In this document: piece by piece, positions 23,926 through 31,329 of the stretch | Numbering within the stretch: position 1 is the first letter of the stretch | How the letters are laid out: each line of letters starts with the position of its first letter | From: a virus | Virus record (IMG/VR): IMGVR_UViG_3300027287_000002 | Location: 1 to 64,000 of that record | DNA length: 64,000 bases | Direction: 5' to 3' (one strand) | The notes under the pieces: generated by a model | Told to the model about the DNA's origin: nothing | Databases searched by the model: none | What the model saw: the letters and a program-made list of their open reading frames with translations, nothing else | Program-made: the position numbers and the translations under genes

Positions 23926-24165
23926 TTATATTGTTTTACCTATATAGACATCGTTACTGTTTATCCAATTTGATTTTATTAATGATCTAACACTATATAA
24001 AGTAATACATCTTCTCATATTATTCTTATACATATATAAACCATTTCCCTGTACCTCTCCCCTATTCATATGACCCGGGGATGTGAAAGATGTCATATAA
24101 GCACCTTGAGTAGCTCCTGTAATGTTATTTTCTTTAGATGTGAAAAAACCATAGTGATTACTCAT
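23926..24165 (-). CDS. Array small protein B4 (family S12)
   Basis: The protein is 79 residues with SNHYGFFTSKENNI, AYMTSFTSPGH, YMYKNNMRRCITLYSVRSLI and WINSNDVYIGK. It overlaps the upstream gene by 8 bp. A short insertion (MNRGEVQGN) lengthens the central loop, the most variable part of the family. Confidence 0.8.
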   Translation of the reverse strand: MSNHYGFFTSKENNITGATQGAYMTSFTSPGHMNRGEVQGNGLYMYKNNMRRCITLYSVRSLIKSNWINSNDVYIGKTI

Positions 24166-24403
24166 TTATCTTATCCTCTCTTCCCATGTACCTATCTTGG
24201 TCGTTTATCCATGTGTGTTTTGATAACACCCTTGCACCATATAAAGCAATGACTTGCCGTATGTTACTTTGGTGTATATATGTTCCAAATCCTTTTAAGT
24301 GATGTTTTCCACCATCGGATGTTGAGGACATTAAATAAGCACCTTGAACAGACCACTGTACATTATTACCTTCACTGATAAAGAAACCATAGTGATTACT
24401 CAT
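24158..24403 (-). CDS. Array small protein B3 (family S12)
   Basis: The protein is 81 residues with SNHYGFFISEGNNV, AYLMSSTSDGG, TYIHQSNIRQVIALYGARVL and WINDQDRYMG. It is very close in DNA sequence to A2 at 20549 despite lying 3.6 kb away, the best evidence for duplication or gene conversion between cassettes. Confidence 0.82.
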   Translation of the reverse strand: MSNHYGFFISEGNNVQWSVQGAYLMSSTSDGGKHHLKGFGTYIHQSNIRQVIALYGARVLSKHTWINDQDRYMGREDKINE

Positions 24404-24636
24404 CTTATCTTATCCTTACCTATATAGGCATCATTACTGTTTATCCATTGTGATTTTATAAGTGTCTTTACTACAAATAAACTCACTGTCTGTCTTATAT
24501 TATTTTTCTCTACATAATAACCAGCTTGCCCCATTAAACCTATACCACATCTAGGATAAGACCTTGTACTTAATAAATAACAATCCTGCATACCATGCTG
24601 TATGTCATTCCCATTACTATTAAAATAACAAATCAT
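24400..24636 (-). CDS. Array small protein B2 (family S12)
   Basis: The protein is 78 residues with MICYFNSNGNDIQ, CYLLSTRSYPR, YYVEKNNIRQTVSLFVVKTLI and WINSNDAYIGK. Two extra cysteines are present near the start and middle. Start and stop overlap or abut its neighbours, so it lies in the same operon. Confidence 0.8.
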   Translation of the reverse strand: MICYFNSNGNDIQHGMQDCYLLSTRSYPRCGIGLMGQAGYYVEKNNIRQTVSLFVVKTLIKSQWINSNDAYIGKDKIR

Positions 24637-24638
24637 TC

Positions 24639-24836
24639 TTATCTCTTTGGTGCTAAATAAACATCATCATGCTTTTCCCATGATGATTTAATAACTGATC
24701 TACATACAAATAAAGATATTCTTTTTCTGTCATATCCTCTTAAATATGCACAGTGTCCTATCTTTGGCTCACCACTAAAAAGTAAAACCCAAGAAGTATT
24801 CGTCCTCACTATATTACTATCAAATACAAAATACAT
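24639..24836 (-). CDS. Array small protein B1 (family S12), first after the methyltransferase
   Basis: Start 24836 (MYFVFDSNIVRTN) is chosen by alignment with the member at 23218. An earlier start at 24854 would overlap the methyltransferase. It keeps YDRKRISLFVCRSVI and HDDVYLAP. It begins 15 bp after the methyltransferase stop, linking the array to the modification gene in one likely transcript. Confidence 0.75.
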   Translation of the reverse strand: MYFVFDSNIVRTNTSWVLLFSGEPKIGHCAYLRGYDRKRISLFVCRSVIKSSWEKHDDVYLAPKR

Positions 24837-24850
24837 TCTATTACTTCGGA

Positions 24851-26413
24851 TCATTCTTTTAAAAATCCATATTCATATACACCCGGTCTTAACTTATCAC
24901 CTAAAACCTTATGCAATTCTTTTAACTTCTTAAAATCTGCATTATACTCTTTTTCCCAAAATCCCTTTAACTGATACCACCCACAATCCCAACATAATAA
25001 CTGCAACTCAGGATTCGCTTTAGCATATGCCTCTCTTGTTGCCAATGACTTTAACCATAATTCTGTAGCATGAACTAATAATGCCACTGCCTCTTCACTT
25101 AATGTCAATTCTGCTATTAATGTAGACACATAAGATTCTTCATAATACTTCTCATAATCTGCTAACATCAATGCACTATGCTCTTCTATTGCACCACGAA
25201 TGCCATATCTCTCTAACCAAAAGAAATGATTCTTAATTTGCCAAATCTCACCACCCCATGATACATCTCTCATAGATGTACAATTATTCTTCGTTTCAAA
25301 AATAGAATAAATATGTCCATCATCCACCCACTGCTCATAGCCTGTCTTTACTTCACTTGATGTATGCTTATATTTATTCCCTTCGTCTAACCACCTCTGT
25401 GTAAATGGTATCGATGGATATGCAATATATTCAATTTCTTTTTCAGGTGCTTTTTTAATTGGACCCGTCTTTTCCCTTTCCTTGATTTTAAGACCACTTG
25501 TCATAATTGGATATTCATAGGTTTCCATATCTTTAATAGGTTCTCTAACCCACTCACTTGCTGGCATATGATTATCGCAATTATAAATCTGTTTCCATCC
25601 ATAATGACTTGCATCAAGATTTTTAATTTCTAACTTTGGATCTGTCTTAGTTTTCCCTTCACTCCAAATCGTAAAGCCTACTCCCCATTCAGATGAAACA
25701 CCTGCAAATGCACTCGCATTAAAGAAAAATCCTGCTTTAAATTCAAAGGCATTGTAATACCATTCTCTAAATTTCTTTGCTGTTTCCTGAATCATAAACT
25801 TGATTGGTGAAAAGAAACATAAACTGACTTTCTTATATCCAAAATACTTTGCCTGTCTTGCACATTCAAAAATAAATTGAAAATATAAATTAGAACGACA
25901 AGCACCTAAATGCAACATCTTTTCTTTAACAAGTGTATTACTCACACCTTCTTTATTTTCTTCATCATCTGCAAGTGTACCTGCCGCCGCATATGGTGGA
26001 TTAATAAAGAACACAAGTCTTTTACCTGCCTTTGCTCCTGCATATAACTGATCTTGCACTGCATCTGGAATAACATTGCTTTCATCACCTAAGCTAAACA
26101 AACATCCATCTGTATCTGTTGGATTTAAGAAATCATACTTAAAAGCATTTTTAAATCCTTGCTTATGTAGTAAATCCACTTCAGGTTGCTCTAATGTAGA
26201 TAAGATTAAATTCTTAAAATCATATTCTCTAATCAAATTGCCTGAGCCTGAACAACAATCCCATACAAGACTTTCTTCTTTCCAAGTTTCACCTAAGACA
26301 TTACTTGTTAAGGTATGTGCTTGATCCACCCATAAAGCTGGTGTAAAAAATGCACCTTGTCTTGTTCGGATTTCATTCTCTAAGGTTTCATCATATCTGT
26401 GATGTTCACTCAT
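24851..26413 (-). CDS. DNA adenine methyltransferase (N6-type, NPPY motif), 520 aa
   Basis: AdoMet-dependent N6-adenine methylase. Early residues RTRQGAFFTPALWVDQ match the motif X region of type I/IIG methylases. VWDCCSGSGNL (around Asp52) is motif I and FFINPPYAAAG (about residue 138) is motif IV. The remaining 300 residues probably contain target recognition. Unlike type IIG enzymes there is no N-terminal nuclease. The start overlaps the upstream coiled-coil gene by 4 bp (ATGA), so the two are co-translated and may form a complex. The small-protein array follows at once. Could be protective modification or part of an unusual defence or anti-defence locus. Confidence 0.88.
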   Translation of the reverse strand: MSEHHRYDETLENEIRTRQGAFFTPALWVDQAHTLTSNVLGETWKEESLVWDCCSGSGNLIREYDFKNLILSTLEQPEVDLLHKQGFKNAFKYDFLNPTDTDGCLFSLGDESNVIPDAVQDQLYAGAKAGKRLVFFINPPYAAAGTLADDEENKEGVSNTLVKEKMLHLGACRSNLYFQFIFECARQAKYFGYKKVSLCFFSPIKFMIQETAKKFREWYYNAFEFKAGFFFNASAFAGVSSEWGVGFTIWSEGKTKTDPKLEIKNLDASHYGWKQIYNCDNHMPASEWVREPIKDMETYEYPIMTSGLKIKEREKTGPIKKAPEKEIEYIAYPSIPFTQRWLDEGNKYKHTSSEVKTGYEQWVDDGHIYSIFETKNNCTSMRDVSWGGEIWQIKNHFFWLERYGIRGAIEEHSALMLADYEKYYEESYVSTLIAELTLSEEAVALLVHATELWLKSLATREAYAKANPELQLLCWDCGWYQLKGFWEKEYNADFKKLKELHKVLGDKLRPGVYEYGFLKE

Positions 26414-27216
26414 TTTTTTTCTTTCACATGGTCTAAATGGTTAAAAAAAGTTTTCACTAAATCTGCTCTTGAAATTTTATCTTCCAACTCTTTTCTTAAA
26501 AAGAAACACTTGATCTTTGAATCATATTTATGTGTTTCCACTGATGCAAACTCTGCATCATCTTTTAAGATATATGTTGTCTTTAACTTCCCTGCAAAAT
26601 CCAATACTATTAAATACAAACTCTGATCTTTAAATCCTAAAGAAAATACTTTGCTCGCTTTTCTTGATGCACCTTCTGCAATCTGATGCCACATCAAATT
26701 GCCTATTAATTCTACACCTAAATCTTTGGCATCAAAATTTGAGATATTTGCATATCTATTTGTACGAAAGACTGCTCTCTTATCATCTAATGTTAGTCCT
26801 CTTAATTCTTGATTGCTCGCATCTACATGATAAGTATTATAGATATTAATCATATCACTTAAAATCCCTGCCTTTTTCATCAGCTCAATCTTATTTTGCA
26901 AAATCCTTTTTGAACCATATTCCAAATCAAATTTTTGCCTGTATAAAACATCTCTTTGCTTTTCTAGTTCTAACATTTCTTTTTCTAATGTTGAATTAAT
27001 TGCAACTGCCTCTTCTGTATGTTTTTCATATATATGACTATAATCATTCGGATATGATGTCATTTGCTTTAATGGCTTTAATACTGCTCTACTCGCAAGC
27101 ACTGCTTTATGCACACCATCATATTTATTTGATGCCTCTCGATATTCTTTATCAAGAGTTTCATATCTTTTTTGTATAGATGCTAAAAATATCTCACACT
27201 GCTCTAAATATGTCAT
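26410..27216 (-). CDS. Coiled-coil protein coupled to the methyltransferase (268 aa)
   Basis: Start 27216 is supported by AAAGGAGAAAGCAGAA. The N-terminal 130 residues are a long helical hairpin (LEKEMLELEKQRDVLYRQKF). The C-terminal half is a compact alpha/beta domain with VFSLGFKDQSLYLIVLDFAG. The stop overlaps the methyltransferase start. A dedicated partner, specificity or inhibitor subunit is possible, but no family is recognised. Confidence 0.75.
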   Translation of the reverse strand: MTYLEQCEIFLASIQKRYETLDKEYREASNKYDGVHKAVLASRAVLKPLKQMTSYPNDYSHIYEKHTEEAVAINSTLEKEMLELEKQRDVLYRQKFDLEYGSKRILQNKIELMKKAGILSDMINIYNTYHVDASNQELRGLTLDDKRAVFRTNRYANISNFDAKDLGVELIGNLMWHQIAEGASRKASKVFSLGFKDQSLYLIVLDFAGKLKTTYILKDDAEFASVETHKYDSKIKCFFLRKELEDKISRADLVKTFFNHLDHVKEKK

Positions 27217-27255
27217 TTCTGCTTTCTCCTTTGTAAGCAAGCTACTTATATTTTT

Positions 27256-27540
27256 TCACTTAAAGGTTTCCACTATTTCTTCTACTAAAGCACCTAAATT
27301 TTTCCTTAACACTTCTACTTTTACCAACCTGCCTGTGTTTAAACATATATATATCCGATCTGTTAACTCATCTGACTTGTCTAACACAACCTCTGCTTTC
27401 TCATTCACTATATATATTTCCTGCCCATTATCCACTACCATTGCTAATCTTGTCTTTATAAAATAATCTCTTATCCTATTATATAATATCCGTCTCGGTG
27501 TTTCAAATGCAGGAAATACTCTATCCCTCTCATTATACAT
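27256..27540 (-). CDS. Unknown small protein (94 aa)
   Basis: Its start overlaps the stop of the gene upstream by 8 bp. The protein has strand-rich segments (EIYIVNEKAEVVLDKSDEL) and is basic at the N-terminus. No domain recognised. It lies 39 bp upstream of the coiled-coil gene on the same strand, so probably in the same operon. Confidence 0.7.
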   Translation of the reverse strand: MYNERDRVFPAFETPRRILYNRIRDYFIKTRLAMVVDNGQEIYIVNEKAEVVLDKSDELTDRIYICLNTGRLVKVEVLRKNLGALVEEIVETFK

Positions 27541-28138
27541 TTTTACAAAAACTCCTCAATACACATGGTTTTAATACCTTTCCCTTATATAATCCACCTT
27601 CACATATCACCATTGGTATTTTACCATATCCACCATAACATCCACCTTCTGCTTCGCAATAATATCCACCCATGTCTTTAATCGCTTGTGCTAACACTGA
27701 CATCCCTTTTAAAGACACTTGATTTAATAAATGCTTTTCTTCCACTGTTAACACACTCTCACCTGCTGTCTTAACTTCTTCTTTAATCACTTCCTCTACT
27801 ACCACTTCCTCTTCTATCACTTCCTCTACTTCTTCTACTAATTCTTCTACAAATAAACTTTCTTGTCTTGCAGGTCTTGACCAATGTAATGGTTTCGGTA
27901 CTACCAATACTCCTTTTTTCTTTAACTCAAATACCACTGATGATAAATTATTCGTAAATACTGATACACCTCTATCATACACGCCCCAATGATTCTCATC
28001 TACTACTCCTAACTTCGATAAAACTAATGCTTTACCTTCTTTACCTGAATGTATCATTGCTCCTTCAGGTAACTCTAAAATCACCTGCTGAACTACTACC
28101 TTTAATGTCTTTCTTAAATCTTTTGCACTGCAAATCAT
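27533..28138 (-). CDS. Unknown protein with acidic valine-glutamate linker and Cys-rich end (201 aa)
   Basis: GACAGGAGAAAAGAAA precedes the ATG and a class A promoter lies 40 nt upstream. N-terminal alpha/beta domain (1-95); then a low-complexity linker of E and V (LVEEVEEVIEEEVVVEEVIK). A C-terminal domain follows with four or more cysteines (GGYYCEAEGGCYGGYG, VICEGG, KPCVLRSFC) that could bind a metal. No family recognised. It appears to be the first gene of a transcript running through the methyltransferase and array. Confidence 0.72.
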   Translation of the reverse strand: MICSAKDLRKTLKVVVQQVILELPEGAMIHSGKEGKALVLSKLGVVDENHWGVYDRGVSVFTNNLSSVVFELKKKGVLVVPKPLHWSRPARQESLFVEELVEEVEEVIEEEVVVEEVIKEEVKTAGESVLTVEEKHLLNQVSLKGMSVLAQAIKDMGGYYCEAEGGCYGGYGKIPMVICEGGLYKGKVLKPCVLRSFCKNV

Positions 28139-28171
28139 TTTCTTTTCTCCTGTCTGTTGGTTTGTTTACTT

Positions 28172-28205
28172 AATAACACTTGCTCTAAACCTTTATTGCA
28201 AGTTC
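28172..28205 (-). promoter_or_regulatory. Class A promoter for the methyltransferase/array transcript
   Basis: Minus-strand TTGCAA (28201-28196) and GTGTTA (28179-28174) are 22 nt apart. No other promoter-like box is seen before 23924 on this strand, so the whole block 28138-23926 could depend on it. Confidence 0.65.
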
Positions 28206-28815
28206 ATTCAAATTTTACAAAATTCTGTAATGGTAGCTTTTTCACTTTCCCTTCAGAATTTTCCACTACTACTATATAACACACATACTGCTTATATACA
28301 CTCTGTACTGATACCAACCTTAATAACTCTTCCTGCTTTACATCTTTTATATCAAAACCATACTCATCTACACCTATATCTAATCCCATACCATAATACT
28401 CTTCTTCATATATCCTGCTATTCTCTAATAGTCCTTTAAATAACCTGTCATACTCACCTACCTTTGCTACTCTTGATTTTATGATATTCTCATTCCCTTT
28501 CGTTATCGTATATAACTTGTACTCACCTGTCATTATATAATGCACTTCAGATACTCCTAATAAATTGTCTTTCTCTAAATAATACCCATCTCCTATGCCT
28601 ATCATCTGCACAGGTGATAAAAATCTCAAATCACCTATATCCACTAAATACTTCTTTCTCAACCTCTCATTAAATACCTTCTTCAACTCTAAATACTTTT
28701 CTTTGCCTATATACTGCTCTACTTCATTCTCTTTTACCTTAAATAAATTATCCGATGAATAATCCATCTTCACATTTAATGTCTTTAATAATGCAAAATA
28801 CATCTGCTCTATCAT
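28204..28815 (-). CDS. Unknown protein, paralog pair member 1 (203 aa)
   Basis: Overlaps the next gene's stop by 4 bp (ATGA). It shares with the gene upstream a recognisable frame: VEQYIGKEKYLELKKVF / ISEYVGREKAQEIMG, then RLRKKYL / EMEKKYL, then RFLSPVQMIGI / EYLQPIYIKGK, so the two arose by tandem duplication. The region is unusually purine-biased on the coding strand (many Glu, Lys, Gly). Function unknown. Confidence 0.75.
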   Translation of the reverse strand: MIEQMYFALLKTLNVKMDYSSDNLFKVKENEVEQYIGKEKYLELKKVFNERLRKKYLVDIGDLRFLSPVQMIGIGDGYYLEKDNLLGVSEVHYIMTGEYKLYTITKGNENIIKSRVAKVGEYDRLFKGLLENSRIYEEEYYGMGLDIGVDEYGFDIKDVKQEELLRLVSVQSVYKQYVCYIVVVENSEGKVKKLPLQNFVKFE

Positions 28816-29390
28816 TCACTATCTCCTATTAACTTCTTTAAATCCCTTCCATTATAATACACAATTTCACCTGTCCTTTTTTTTCTTAATACTACTTTTT
28901 TGTACTCACCTGTCATTTTTCCTATTCTCTCTATTCCCATATACTCATACTCTTTATATATGCTTTTCCTTTTCCTTATCCCTTCTTCATTTTCCTCTAT
29001 AAACTTTCTGTAGTCATCTATTTCTCCTGCTACTGCTATTCGCTTTATACATTCCTTTTCCATTACCATCTCTAAATCATAATTCTTTCCCATTAATACC
29101 ATTAAATACCTGTGTTCACTTATCGTGTACATATATCCTTTTTCTTCTAATACTAATCCTGCTTTCCCTTTTATATATATTGGCTGTAAATATTCCCAGC
29201 TACCTTCTCTTAAATATTTCTTTTCCATTTCCCTTTTATGATTTCCCATTATTTCCTGTGCTTTTTCCCTGCCTACATACTCACTTATCTCTTCTTCTGT
29301 TAATCTTCCACATATTCCATCTGATGCAGGTAAGATCTCTTCTAATCCTATTTGCTTTCTGATGCTGTTTATATAATTCAAAATTTCCAT
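28812..29390 (-). CDS. Unknown protein, paralog pair member 2 (192 aa)
   Basis: Homologous to the gene downstream (see EEEISEYVGREKAQEI). Very rich in Glu, Lys, Arg and Tyr (KRKSIYKEYEYMGIERIGK). Predicted alpha/beta. It is separated by 4 bp from the gene upstream and is in the same operon, under the class A promoter at 29964-29997. Confidence 0.75.
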   Translation of the reverse strand: MEILNYINSIRKQIGLEEILPASDGICGRLTEEEISEYVGREKAQEIMGNHKREMEKKYLREGSWEYLQPIYIKGKAGLVLEEKGYMYTISEHRYLMVLMGKNYDLEMVMEKECIKRIAVAGEIDDYRKFIEENEEGIRKRKSIYKEYEYMGIERIGKMTGEYKKVVLRKKRTGEIVYYNGRDLKKLIGDSE

Positions 29391-29394
29391 TTTC

Positions 29395-29922
29395 TTAAAT
29401 CGTCTTCACAAGACCATTCTCTAAAATCTCTACTACATAATCATCTGTGCATACTCTAACCCATTTGCTACACTCTAATCCTAATTTACTCTTCATCAAA
29501 TCCTTTACTCGATTTACTATTCCTTTTGGTGTAAATCCTAAATCCATTCTGCCACTTTCTAATTTACCATTAATGTAAATTTTGCCTGTGTTCTTATCTC
29601 TTAATAATCCGTGTAATTCTAAGTACTCAATATGATCTTCTGCAATCTTATCTTTGTTTTCACCTAGTGAACTTTGCATTAAAGAAACTCGTAATCCTTT
29701 TCTGCCAAATGATTCACCAAAGATCGCATCATTCACATCTGTTGAACTTGCTTTAATCCCTTCCTTGTTTACCAACTTCACTGCTACATCTAAAGATACT
29801 TTTTCTAAAAAGGTATCTAGTCTTTTCAAGTCTGCTACACAATCACTCTTATAGTCATTGTCTAATCTTACTACCAAAACTTCGTTTGCATTCTTCTTGC
29901 TTGTTAATCTTGCTACGATCAT
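29395..29922 (-). CDS. Unknown protein related to the one at 30611 (175 aa)
   Basis: AGGAGTAAAAAAATG context at the start; class A promoter upstream. Shared block with the gene at 30611: FGRKGLRVSLMQSSLGENKD / HGRTGLITSLQNSLTDDPTK, followed by DKNTGKIYINGKL / STKTGDLYCTGLI. The family seems to have a short beta domain after a conserved GR.GL..SLQ.SL helix. No named family recognised. Confidence 0.75.
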   Translation of the reverse strand: MIVARLTSKKNANEVLVVRLDNDYKSDCVADLKRLDTFLEKVSLDVAVKLVNKEGIKASSTDVNDAIFGESFGRKGLRVSLMQSSLGENKDKIAEDHIEYLELHGLLRDKNTGKIYINGKLESGRMDLGFTPKGIVNRVKDLMKSKLGLECSKWVRVCTDDYVVEILENGLVKTI

Positions 29923-29963
29923 TTTTTTACTCCTAAAAAGGTTTTTGTCTTTATTGACACTAT

Positions 29964-29997
29964 ATAAACACTCACCATTCAGATTAATTGCAAGTTC
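29964..29997 (-). promoter_or_regulatory. Class A promoter
   Basis: Minus-strand TTGCAA (29993-29988) and GTGTTT (29971-29966), 22 nt apart, ahead of the three-gene operon 29922-28204. Confidence 0.75.
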
Positions 29998-30182
29998 ACT
30001 TAAAAAATCTCATCTCATTTTTTAAAATAAATTATAGTTTCATTTTCAGTTCTATTTTTTCCCATACCAAAAAATACTGCAAATCACTTTTTAGCTTTCC
30101 TAAATAGATTTTACCTTTTTATTTCTCATCTCTTTTTTGACCTTAACCTTATATAGACATATAGACAGGCATATACACATTA

Positions 30183-30235
30183 AGACAGATATGGATAAAT
30201 AAAGACAGGTATGGATTAAAACAGGTATGGATAAA
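30183..30235 (+). repeat. Iteron-like repeats (three copies)
   Basis: AGACAGATATGGATAAA (30183), AGACAGGTATGGATTAAA (30203) and AACAGGTATGGATAAAA (30219) lie 20 and 16 nt apart, with weaker relatives (AGACATATAGACAGGCATAT) just before. The arrangement resembles binding-site arrays. Confidence 0.55.
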
Positions 30236-30245
30236 ATAATACAAC

Positions 30246-30262
30246 ATGGTTTGCCAAACCAT
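30246..30262. repeat. 17-bp palindrome
   Basis: ATGGTTTGCCAAACCAT is perfectly symmetrical around C30254 and overlaps the first block of element B, where copy A instead has a TATTCTTATAAGAATA palindrome just upstream. Confidence 0.6.
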
Positions 30263-30365
30263 AGTTTCATTTTCAGGATGCCATTTTCAATACACTTTCA
30301 ATATGGCTAATTTGGTCAAGTACCTTTAAAGGCAATGTTTTAATGAGCATTTCTATAATAGAGAA
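30256..30365 (+). repeat. 108-bp dispersed non-coding element, copy B
   Basis: AAACCATAGTTTCATTTTCA (30256), TTTCAATATGGCTA (ending 30309) and GCATTTCTA (30347-30355) are spaced exactly as in copy A at 15525. It is not followed by an obvious gene on the plus strand; the nearest gene is convergent. Confidence 0.6.
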
Positions 30366-30373
30366 ATCTAAAC

Positions 30374-30595
30374 CTATGATTGATCTAGGTATGTATTGAT
30401 AAATTGTATAAGGTATGCTTTTTGTTTATGGTTAGTATTAGGCAGGGAATTAAGAAAGTCAGTGAAAGCCATTTGGTTAGAGATAACATTCTTAATGCTA
30501 GTATTTAAAGCTATTAAATCAGGATCATGCTTAAAGGTAAAAAAACTAGAGCATTGTTTATTAGTATATGTCATACCAGCAAGATAAATAAGCAT
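30374..30595 (-). CDS. Unknown small protein (73 aa)
   Basis: CTAAAGGTTCTTTTCCCAT precedes the ATG. The protein is predicted helical with a Phe/Asn-rich middle (MAFTDFLNSLPNTNHKQKAY). It lies 15 bp after the gene upstream on the same strand. No family recognised; reality supported by spacing and ribosome site only. Confidence 0.55.
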   Translation of the reverse strand: MLIYLAGMTYTNKQCSSFFTFKHDPDLIALNTSIKNVISNQMAFTDFLNSLPNTNHKQKAYLIQFINTYLDQS

Positions 30596-30610
30596 ATGGG
30601 AAAAGAACCT

Positions 30611-31135
30611 TTAGATGATTTGGTAGGTGTCAAGATTTTCAAGTTTATAGGTTCTGATTTTATCTTTTTCAAATTTTGCAATTTTAGAAATCATATTCTT
30701 TAATTGCACAACAATGGTAGAGTTCACAGGTTTTTTGATTTCAGGATTAGGATCTTTTTCTAAAACGATTTCTTCAAGGATTAAACCTGTGCAGTAGAGA
30801 TCACCTGTCTTGGTAGAAATCTTAACACCTGCAATGGTAGGATGATCATTATAAACTTGAGTTTTAGTAGGATCATCAGTTAAAGAATTTTGAAGAGAAG
30901 TAATAAGACCTGTTCTGCCATGCTTTACACCTGTTAAAGTATCTTCGCAATCTTGCATATTGCAGGTAATGCCATGTTCTACTGCAAGTTGGAAAACTTG
31001 ATCAGGTGTAAATGCTTGTGCTTTTGCAAGATCATTTAGGATAATGGTTTTGTAGTCAAATGCAAATTGAAGTTTAACTTGAACTTTATCTTTGCAAGTG
31101 CCTGTCTTTGTAGTAATGAATAATGCTGTATCCAT
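30611..31135 (-). CDS. Unknown protein related to the one at 29395 (174 aa)
   Basis: Class A promoter upstream. It shares the GRTGLITSLQNSL block and the following KTGDLY beta section with the protein at 29395. Several cysteines are spread through the middle (ITCNMQDCEDTL). Function unknown. Confidence 0.75.
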   Translation of the reverse strand: MDTALFITTKTGTCKDKVQVKLQFAFDYKTIILNDLAKAQAFTPDQVFQLAVEHGITCNMQDCEDTLTGVKHGRTGLITSLQNSLTDDPTKTQVYNDHPTIAGVKISTKTGDLYCTGLILEEIVLEKDPNPEIKKPVNSTIVVQLKNMISKIAKFEKDKIRTYKLENLDTYQII

Positions 31136-31175
31136 TTTAGAAGTCCTTTGTTTAGGTAGTCATTATTGACAATAT

Positions 31176-31210
31176 AAAAACACTAAGTAGCATAAGCATA
31201 TTGCAAGTTA
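31176..31210 (-). promoter_or_regulatory. Class A promoter
   Basis: Minus-strand TTGCAA (31206-31201) and GTGTTT (31183-31178), 23 nt apart. Confidence 0.65.
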
Positions 31211-31236
31211 AAATAAAATTTATAATGAAGATGCTT

Positions 31237-31296
31237 AATGCCTGTGTAGAAGATGGTTAGAATGCCTGTGTAGAAGATGTTTAATGCCTATGCTGT
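31237..31296 (+). repeat. Short tandem repeat between operons
   Basis: AATGCCTGTGTAGAAGATG occurs at 31237 and 31261 (24-nt period), with a partial third copy AATGCCTATG at 31283. It lies downstream of the gene ending at 31330 on the minus strand, in otherwise featureless DNA. Confidence 0.6.
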
Positions 31297-31329
31297 ATAT
31301 AAATAAATGCCTTATCCCTGCCTTAAATC

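Larger units (their letters stand above)
29998..30373. other. 376-bp non-coding region holding repeats, a palindrome and dispersed element B
   Basis: No convincing gene. From left to right: a partial copy of the dispersed element (ATAGTTTCATTTTCA, 30032-30048), iteron-like repeats at 30183-30235, a 17-bp palindrome at 30246-30262, and full element B from 30256. It is the densest non-coding stretch in the window and a candidate for a replication or control site. Confidence 0.55.

Noticed and set aside
20075-24836. Small-protein array as variable cassettes of a diversity-generating retroelement
   Set aside because: No reverse transcriptase or template repeat was seen in the window, and differences are not confined to adenine positions.
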